The notes beneath the pieces were generated by a model that saw only the letters and a program-made list of their open reading frames with translations, ran no database searches and was not told where the DNA came from. From Phycisphaerae bacterium (lineage in GTDB: Bacteria > Planctomycetota > Phycisphaerae > UBA1845 > Fen-1342): 38,718 nucleotides of DNA. The stretch covers positions 1 to 38,718 of the forward strand of contig JAUWNI010000027.1 in assembly GCA_030612705.1 (NCBI GenBank), read 5' to 3'. Both the position numbers and the translations under genes were made by a program. This document shows positions 34,441 to 38,718 of this stretch, piece by piece (the stretch's first letter is position 1; the number at the start of each line of letters is the position of its first letter).

Positions 34441-34482
34441 CAAATCCCCAATCGTCAATCGTCAATCCCCAATCGTCAATGC
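34441..34482 (+). repeat. Heptamer array (YCAATCS)6
   Basis: Six 7-base units: CAAATCC, CCAATCG, TCAATCG, TCAATCC, CCAATCG, TCAATGC. It is related to the array at 30324-30365 and ends exactly where hairpin repeat D begins. Confidence 0.88.
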
Positions 34483-34513
34483 CCCTTTGGTTGCGGTCAA
34501 AGGCCGCGCTATG
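34483..34513 (-). repeat. Hairpin repeat D, copy 2
   Basis: It matches 24465-24495 at 29 of 31 bases. The core GCGGTCAAAGGCCGC keeps a 6-bp stem with one G-T pair. It lies ten bases past the stop of the lipoprotein gene at 34524, mirroring copy 1 at the end of rpsT. Confidence 0.8.
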
Positions 34514-34523
34514 GGATTGGTTT

Positions 34524-35003
34524 TCAACCGGTTATTTGGGGGGAAAACTGGTAGCTGTAAGTCACTTTCAACAACTCACGCCGGGAGTCGTAATCGAAAA
34601 GCCGAAAGATGATCCTGCGGCTGGTCGGGTCGTCGGGGCCGGCTGCGAATAGCAAGGTGCAGCGCAGGTCCGGCACGGCGATGCTGGAGCGGGTAAAGAA
34701 CGCGGCACCGCTGAGGCGGTCGTTGAGGCCCTCGCTGAGGCGGCGGGCGAAAGTGCGGGCGACAGTGTCGTTTTCGTCGCTGCCCGGCTCGACGTGGGGC
34801 ACCGTGATGATCGCCGGGGGCCAGTAGCCCTGATGTTTAGCCACCTCGGCAATGTCGTCGGCGAGTCGGCTGGTAAATCGGTCGAAATCGTCCTCGCTAA
34901 GCGGCTCGACTCCGGAAGCGCGTACGGCGGATCGTGACTGGGTGATTGTACAGCCCGACAGGAGTACGAGCAGTAGCGGGAGCATCGCGAGCGACTTGCG
35001 CAT
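34524..35003 (-). CDS. Lipoprotein, possibly LpoB/CsgG-like
   Basis: This 159-residue lipoprotein has the signal MRKSLAMLPLLLVLLSGC with Cys18 as the lipidation site. The mature domain includes LSEDDFDRFTSRLADDIAEV, PAIITVPHVEPGSDENDTVA and RTFARRLSEGLNDRLSGAAF. This order (helix, beta strand with a conserved-looking 'PxI.V..V.N.(S/D)E', helix) resembles LpoB, the outer-membrane activator of PBP1b, and its TolB-N/CsgG relatives. The resemblance is by eye. The ATG at 35003 has GAGG six bases upstream. It is divergent from hflX and close to the L,D-transpeptidase/MBOAT pair, which would suit a cell-wall role. Confidence 0.68.
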   Translation of the reverse strand: MRKSLAMLPLLLVLLSGCTITQSRSAVRASGVEPLSEDDFDRFTSRLADDIAEVAKHQGYWPPAIITVPHVEPGSDENDTVARTFARRLSEGLNDRLSGAAFFTRSSIAVPDLRCTLLFAAGPDDPTSRRIIFRLFDYDSRRELLKVTYSYQFSPQITG

Positions 35004-35088
35004 AATCTGCCTCTATCGGCCGGGCGCGGTTTAGCAACACCCCGTGGCCCAATTGCATTTCATACACCACTTACGCCTATCGGTCTGA

Positions 35089-35094
35089 TATACT
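35089..35094 (+). promoter_or_regulatory. Possible -10 element of hflX
   Basis: TATACT lies 40 bases before the ATG at 35134. Transcription would start close to 35101, where an in-frame GTG stands, so a leaderless start at that GTG is also possible. No -35 of note. Confidence 0.35.
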
Positions 35095-35133
35095 ATCGAT
35101 GTGACGATTTTTGTCTCGTGGTTGGGAAACTGC

Positions 35134-36471
35134 ATGGCAAAAAGCACCTTTGCGGAACAAGCGGCGCACGACGACTTCTCCGTCCGTCAGGAGCGGGCCC
35201 TACTCGTATGCGTGTTGACGAACGGAAAGCAGCTCGTCGGCGACCCGCTGGCCGAGTTGGCCGAGCTTACACGCTCCGCCGGCGCGGTGGTCGTCGACCG
35301 GGCGGTGCAGAGGCGGCGGACGCTTGACGCGGCCAGTTGCGTCGGCAAGGGCAAGCTGGAGGAGATTCGCCAGCGGGCGGACGCGGCGGATGTCGACGTC
35401 ATCGTTTTCGACAACGATCTTGCACCATCGCAAATTCGTGAAATAGAGAAGGCGACGCAGCGGAAGGTGCTCGATCGGAGCGAGTTGATTCTCGACATCT
35501 TCGCGTCGCGGGCGCAGACCGCCGAGGCCCGGCTGCAAGTCGAGCTTGCGCAACTGGAATACGCCGCGCCGCGATTGCGCGGGATGTGGACACACCTCGA
35601 GCGCATCGCCGGCGCGGGCGGCGGCAGCGCGGCCGGCGTGGTCGGCGGGATCGGGACGCGTGGTCCCGGCGAACGGCAGATCGAGATCGACCGCCGGATC
35701 GTGTCCAAACGCGTCGCGTTTCTCAAGCGAAAGCTGGAAGCGATCGATCGGCGCAAGGTGCGCGAGGTCAAGGCCCGCAAAGAGCATTTCACCGTGAGTC
35801 TGGTCGGCTATACGAACGCCGGCAAGAGCACGTTGATGAACGCCTTGACCGATGCCGGCGCAAACGTTGAAGACCGCCTGTTCATGACGCTCGACACGCT
35901 GACCCGCCGATGGGACCTCGGCAACGGGCGGCACGTGTTGCTGTCCGACACGATCGGGTTTATCCGCGATTTGCCGCATCATCTGGTGGCGTCGTTCCAC
36001 GCGACGCTCGAGGAGACGATCCACGCCGACCTGCTGCTGCACCTGGTGGACGTGTCGAACCCGCGGGCGGACGAGCAGATCGAGTCGGTCAACGCCGTTC
36101 TGGACGGCCTCGGCGTGGGCGACAAATCGACGTTGGTGCTGCTCAACAAGGCTGACGCGATCACCGATTCATCGATCCTGACGATCGTGCAACAGAATTG
36201 TCCGGACGCGAGGTTGATCTCGGCCCGCACCGGCGCGGGCCTGGACGAGTTGCGCGACGCCGTCGACGAACGGATGCGCGGCAACCAGCGCCGGCTGACG
36301 CTGTCCATCTCGGCTAGGGACGGCAAGGCATTGGCTTTCCTGGAACGCTTCGCCGACATTCTCGACCGGCAATTCGACGACGGCCGGGCGATCCTCGACG
36401 TGAGCATCCCGCCGCGAGCACTGGAGCACCTGCACGGCATGGTGAAAGACGTGCGGCACATAAGCTCATAA
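35134..36471 (+). CDS. hflX: Ribosome-associated GTPase HflX
   Basis: HflX binds stalled 70S ribosomes and the 50S subunit and splits or rescues them under stress. The N-terminal domain has SCVGKGKLEEIRQRADAADV and VIVFDNDLAPSQIREIEKAT. The Gly-rich linker is GAGGGSAAGVVGGIGTRGPG followed by ERQIEIDRR. The G domain has G1 GYTNAGKSTLMN, G3 DTIGFI, and G4 LNKAD. The ATG at 35134 (MAKSTFAEQ) gives 445 residues; the frame opens at a GTG at 35101, which would add 11. Neither has a clear Shine-Dalgarno sequence. It is not next to hfq here. A strong intrinsic terminator follows at 36562-36603. Confidence 0.94.
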   Translation: MAKSTFAEQAAHDDFSVRQERALLVCVLTNGKQLVGDPLAELAELTRSAGAVVVDRAVQRRRTLDAASCVGKGKLEEIRQRADAADVDVIVFDNDLAPSQIREIEKATQRKVLDRSELILDIFASRAQTAEARLQVELAQLEYAAPRLRGMWTHLERIAGAGGGSAAGVVGGIGTRGPGERQIEIDRRIVSKRVAFLKRKLEAIDRRKVREVKARKEHFTVSLVGYTNAGKSTLMNALTDAGANVEDRLFMTLDTLTRRWDLGNGRHVLLSDTIGFIRDLPHHLVASFHATLEETIHADLLLHLVDVSNPRADEQIESVNAVLDGLGVGDKSTLVLLNKADAITDSSILTIVQQNCPDARLISARTGAGLDELRDAVDERMRGNQRRLTLSISARDGKALAFLERFADILDRQFDDGRAILDVSIPPRALEHLHGMVKDVRHISS

Positions 36472-36477
36472 TCAGAG

Positions 36478-36512
36478 CCCCCGAACATCGACAAGCATCG
36501 AAAGGCGGCGAC
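36478..36512 (+). repeat. 35-bp direct repeat, left copy (possible att site)
   Basis: It matches 38122-38156 at 33 of 35 bases. The right copy runs into the 3' end of a tRNA-Cys-like sequence; this left copy holds only the last nine bases of it (as GGCGGCGAC on the plus strand) plus the flank. Seven bases separate it from the hflX stop. Confidence 0.8.
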
Positions 36513-36561
36513 TGATCGCGTACGTGCTGTATCGCTCATGCACGAGCTGAGCTTTCCCGAG

Positions 36562-36603
36562 ACCCACCATGCCGCGGTCGCCGCCGTTGGCTGGTGGGTT
36601 TTT
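36562..36603 (+). terminator. Intrinsic terminator after hflX
   Basis: The arms ACCCACCA (36562-36569) and TGGTGGGT (36592-36599) pair perfectly. GCC/GGC extends the stem after a one-base bulge. The loop is about 15 bases, and TTTTT follows directly (36599-36603). It lies 91 bases past the hflX stop, beyond the 35-bp repeat. Confidence 0.8.
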
Positions 36604-36750
36604 ATGTCATTTCGGCGTTCACGCTCTCCGTTCCAGCTCGATTCGGGTGCGGCCCTTTTCTCTGCCGCAAACGCTTCGGAAAGGCCGTCTGTTTCTCAGA
36701 AAACTCCCCGAAATCTCGGGGTGCCGTAGCTACGCCGGGCACGGCAACCG

Positions 36751-37170
36751 CTATTTGCCGACGGCGGTTCCGCACTCCGGACACCGCCCGCTGACGTTGC
36801 CGGTCAGGTTGTAGCCGCACTTCCGGCAGTAGCCGGGAGGAATCCGTCCGCGCCGGAAGGCAATCGCCGTGAGTACCGAGATAACGACGAAGGTCAACCA
36901 GACCGGGACGGTCACTTCCCATCTGGTTAAATCCAGTGTTGGCACAAGGGCGTATTGGGAGTCCCAGTTTTCCGGGCCATATTCGAACTCGAAATCCCAC
37001 TCCACGCCGCGATGATTCACCACGCCGAATGCCCCTTTAGCCATCCCGATTGCGTACCCGGGAGACACGATAACGACTCGCAGGAACGCGGAAGCCGGCA
37101 CCGCCACGGCAGACAGCAAGCTGATTGTGAGCAGCACCCACGCCAACCGTCTCCGGCGGATCCGCCTCAC
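36751..37170 (-). CDS. Small membrane protein with C-terminal zinc ribbon (paralogue 2)
   Basis: This 139-residue protein has a basic start (RRIRRRRLAW), a membrane segment (about 10-30), an extracytoplasmic part with GVEWDFEFEYGPENWDSQYA, a second membrane segment (VWLTFVVISVLTAIAF) and a C-terminal zinc ribbon, YCRKCGYNLTGNVSGRCPEC. Two CxxC pairs would bind one zinc on the cytoplasmic side. This ribbon is a common ending of small planctomycete membrane proteins of unknown function (from memory). The GTG start at 37170 overlaps the upstream stop as GTGA and has GAGGAG eight bases before it, so the pair is translationally coupled. The zinc-ribbon DNA is nearly identical to that of the upstream paralogue. 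Confidence 0.75.
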   Translation of the reverse strand: MRRIRRRRLAWVLLTISLLSAVAVPASAFLRVVIVSPGYAIGMAKGAFGVVNHRGVEWDFEFEYGPENWDSQYALVPTLDLTRWEVTVPVWLTFVVISVLTAIAFRRGRIPPGYCRKCGYNLTGNVSGRCPECGTAVGK

Positions 37171-37664
37171 GGTCGTGACTCCTCGGAGTTGATGCCTTGC
37201 CCACACTCGGGACACCGCCCGCTGACGTTGCCGGTGAGGTCGTAGCCGCACTTCTGGCAGTTGGTGGGTGGGAAGCGACGGCGGTCGGACAACCAGAGGA
37301 ACGTAGTCGGAATCATAACGATGAGGAACGGCAGCCACAGAGGAATATACACCAGACGAGCTTGACCTGGGTTCTGGCTGATAAATGGCCGAAGAAATCC
37401 AAAGCGCAGCCACCACGGCCACGCGCCAGTCACCAAAACGGAGACACTATGAACTGCCCACCCCTTCTGCGCGTTTGGGTTTACGCCATCGAACCAATAT
37501 ATTGCCCCCTTCTGCAGTTGGAAGTAGTTGCTGCTCCCAACATACTCCAGACTGAATTCCTTGCCCCACACAAGCCTCGTGCTCAACCCCCACGCCGCCA
37601 GGGCCAAAACGCACACCACCGTCCCAACCCACTTCAGCACCCGTCGTGTCCGCGGTCGAGCCAT
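37167..37664 (-). CDS. Small membrane protein with C-terminal zinc ribbon (paralogue 1)
   Basis: This 165-residue protein has the same plan as its downstream neighbour: basic start, membrane segment (VLKWVGTVVCVLALAAWGL), a central domain with FQLQKGAIYWFDGVNPNAQK, a second membrane segment (YIPLWLPFLIVMIPTTFLWL) and the ribbon NCQKCGYDLTGNVSGRCPEC followed by a short tail. Outside the ribbon the two proteins are only weakly alike. It is the first gene of the pair and lies between the 35-bp direct repeats. Function unknown. Confidence 0.78.
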   Translation of the reverse strand: MARPRTRRVLKWVGTVVCVLALAAWGLSTRLVWGKEFSLEYVGSSNYFQLQKGAIYWFDGVNPNAQKGWAVHSVSVLVTGAWPWWLRFGFLRPFISQNPGQARLVYIPLWLPFLIVMIPTTFLWLSDRRRFPPTNCQKCGYDLTGNVSGRCPECGQGINSEESRP

Positions 37665-38136
37665 GGGGACTATCGTAGCCGTCAGTTGCTCTTGGCGAAA
37701 TGAGCCTTCTCGATCACGCCACAGGCGATCGACTCGTCACCGGGAGCGGAGTACGGCCGGGACACGTTGGGACGCATCTCGGGGGTTTTCTTGCTATAGG
37801 AGAACGTAACGGTAGAGAAGAAATAGTAGGAACGTGTCCCGATGCGTCCCGCGTTCACTGGCAGTATGACCCGGTCAACTCAACGAACACGTGAGCCGCT
37901 GAACGTACCGACTGTCCCAGTTTCCCCGCGTGACGGCCCGGCCAGCAGCCAACCGCCCAACGCGACCGAAACGGACGGCTGAAAGCTTGTCGTTCCTGCG
38001 TTCACCGCCGGTGCCACTCAAGTCACCGCGAGGTACCGACCACTGCGAGAGTGCCGGACGCCGGAACAGCAGGAAACCCTGCAAATACAGGACGAAATGC
38101 ACTTCGTGTCACTTGTGATCACCCCCGAACAGCGAC
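37665..38136. other. Region without a convincing gene, with GGGAC repeats
   Basis: I see no protein-like frame in these 472 bases. The notable structure is a set of four GGGAC(A/G)C words at 37759-37778 and 37831-37850. The right copy of the 35-bp direct repeat begins at 38122. Confidence 0.6.
37759..37850. repeat. Four GGGACRC words in X-Y ... X'-Y' order
   Basis: X (GGGACACGTT, 37759-37768) and Y (GGGACGCATC, 37769-37778) recur as exact reverse complements X' (37831-37840) and Y' (37841-37850). The order X-Y-X'-Y' means that both pairs can form together only as a pseudoknot. As DNA, it reads as two inverted pairs of binding-site-like words about 50 bases apart. Confidence 0.75.
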
Positions 38137-38156
38137 ATGCATCGAAAGGCGGCGAC
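38122..38156 (+). repeat. 35-bp direct repeat, right copy (possible att site)
   Basis: The partner of 36478-36512, with two mismatches. Its right end is the 3' terminus of the tRNA-like sequence on the minus strand. The 1.6 kb between the copies holds the two zinc-ribbon genes. Confidence 0.8.
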
Positions 38157-38385
38157 GGGATTCGAACCCGTGAATGACGGTTTTGCAAACCGTTCCCCTG
38201 ACTCTCTATCTGCCGAGCACGCAGGCACTTATGACGCCGCCGATTCCCACTGGCGGACACACTGGTGGAAAGCTCTGCAAAATCACCCTGACTTGCAGGC
38301 GGTCGTGACCGCGTGGCCGATGCTCCCCGAGCCGGTGAAAGCGGGCATCGTGGCGATGGTGAAGGTGGCTACGCCGAGGGAGTGA
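38137..38385 (+). pseudogene. Open frame across the tRNA, possible integrase-tail remnant
   Basis: The frame of 82 codons runs plus-strand across the tRNA-like sequence (giving KAATGFEPVNDGFANR, a tRNA shadow) and continues as NHPDLQAVVTAWPMLPEPVK, then AGIVAMVKVATP. From memory, tails with the pattern AWPxLPxxIKxxIxAMV end some planctomycete tyrosine recombinases after a tRNA-derived stretch; I could not check this. No recombinase body precedes it. It may be a fused remnant left by integration or excision. It has no ribosome-binding site, so I do not claim it is expressed. Confidence 0.35.
38148..38194 (-). tRNA. tRNA-Cys(GCA) 3' portion; 5' half not canonical
   Basis: On the minus strand an intact anticodon arm (ACGGT-TTGCAAA-ACCGT, anticodon GCA), a five-base variable loop, a T arm (ACGGG-TTCGAAT-CCCGT) and the 3' acceptor strand CGCCGCC with U73 can be read. 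Upstream of the anticodon arm no standard D arm and no matching GGCGGCG at the right distance are present; the nearest GGCGGCG would leave 40 bases instead of about 20 between acceptor and anticodon stems. It is therefore probably a broken tRNA or an att-site fragment rather than a working tRNA gene. Confidence 0.55.
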
Positions 38386-38718
38386 GCTAGTAGGCAAGCT
38401 CTAAAATCCAGGGTCACTATGAACACTAGCATACCCTTATTTCGCGTTGCGGCGACCGCTGTGACGTTCTAGCGGGCGCCGCCGTGTCTTGGGGTATCCG
38501 AAACCCTAGCGCCGCGTCTGTAAGATTTTGCGCATTTCGCGGGCCGTCAAAAGCCCCCACCCTTGGGTGTCCGGCACCTTCGTCGAAAGCGTTAGTAGCG
38601 CGTGGCTCCGCCCGCGCCGGGGGGGGGGGGTGGGGCCCCCCCCCCGGGGGGGCGGGGGGCGGGGGGGGGGGGGGGGGGTGGGGGGGTTGCGGGGGGGGGG
38701 GGGGGGGGGGGGCGGGGT
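38386..38718. other. Non-coding end of contig with poly-G tail
   Basis: Bases 38386-38618 show no recognisable gene. From about 38619 to the end the sequence is almost entirely G, with a few C and T, which is most simply read as low-quality or two-colour poly-G sequence at a contig end. Confidence 0.75.

Noticed and set aside
37700-37894. A 64-codon plus-strand frame crossing the GGGAC words
   Set aside because: No ribosome-binding site, no recognisable motif, and the frame crosses the inverted words.
38234-38240. GGCGGCG on the minus strand as the tRNA 5' acceptor strand
   Set aside because: It pairs with the 3' acceptor strand but leaves 40 bases before the anticodon stem and no clear D arm, so the tRNA would be oversized; noted only as a possible insertion.
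38619-38718. G-quadruplex or telomere-like end
   Set aside because: The tract has no regular unit and sits exactly at the contig end, so an artefact is the simpler reading.

Overview
The window is GC-rich DNA from a bacterium, most likely an uncultured Planctomycetota member (Phycisphaerae-like is my best guess). The grounds are: a tetratricopeptide protein ending in two RNA-polymerase-alpha C-terminal-like domains; two small membrane proteins ending in the zinc ribbon CxKCGYxLTGNVSGRCPECG; a secreted beta-helix protein with a C-terminal dockerin-like pair of calcium loops; several signal-peptide and lipoprotein genes of no known family; and frequent GTG and TTG starts. The last 100 bases are nearly pure G and look like a sequencing artefact at a contig end. 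The taxonomic call is inference from protein style, since no 16S gene is present.

Layout. 142-5135: murJ (lipid II flippase, +) faces a lone fliN-like gene, asnB and mutM (all -). 5171-8819: a three-gene molybdenum hydroxylase (xanthine dehydrogenase type, -) transcribed as Mo subunit, 2Fe-2S subunit, FAD subunit, then mutM and asnB. 9137-11847: tilS and an overlapping membrane glycosyltransferase (+). 11831-14661: tgt-yajC and the TPR/alpha-CTD protein (-). 14824-18432: metH (+). 18817-21888: a 1023-residue beta-helix/dockerin exoprotein (+). 21972-24200: a lipoprotein and a large secreted protein of unknown function (-). 24491-26313: a TPR protein and rpsT (-). 26642-27635: a double-ACT protein and a DUF2752 protein (-). 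28592-29698: a periplasmic helical protein with Spy/CpxP-like repeats (+). 29910-31489: a small lipoprotein and a Xer-type recombinase (-). 31876-34277: an envelope pair, LysM/L,D-transpeptidase and MBOAT acyltransferase (+). 34524-36471: a lipoprotein (-) and hflX (+). 36472-38718: two zinc-ribbon membrane proteins between 35-bp direct repeats, one of which runs into the 3' part of a tRNA-Cys, followed by a possible integrase-tail remnant and the contig end.

Most genes are core housekeeping: cell wall, translation and tRNA modification, DNA repair, methionine synthesis. The unusual signal lies between them. Nearly every larger intergenic gap holds short repeats of several families. There are four heptamer arrays and one octamer array, two of which abut copies of the same GCGGYCAAAGGCCGC hairpin. 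Three pairs of 63-74 bp repeats recur at distant sites. A 16-base block, AGCGTCACGAAAGTGG or a close variant, occurs four times, always 110-147 bp ahead of a start codon and pointing away from it. A nested inverted-repeat element of 132 bp lies at 28092-28223. No transposase that could move these elements is present in the window.

The points most worth following are the TPR/tandem alpha-CTD protein as a possible DNA- or polymerase-binding regulator, the modular repeat system, and the tRNA-associated direct repeats at the right end, which look like the footprint of an integrated element.
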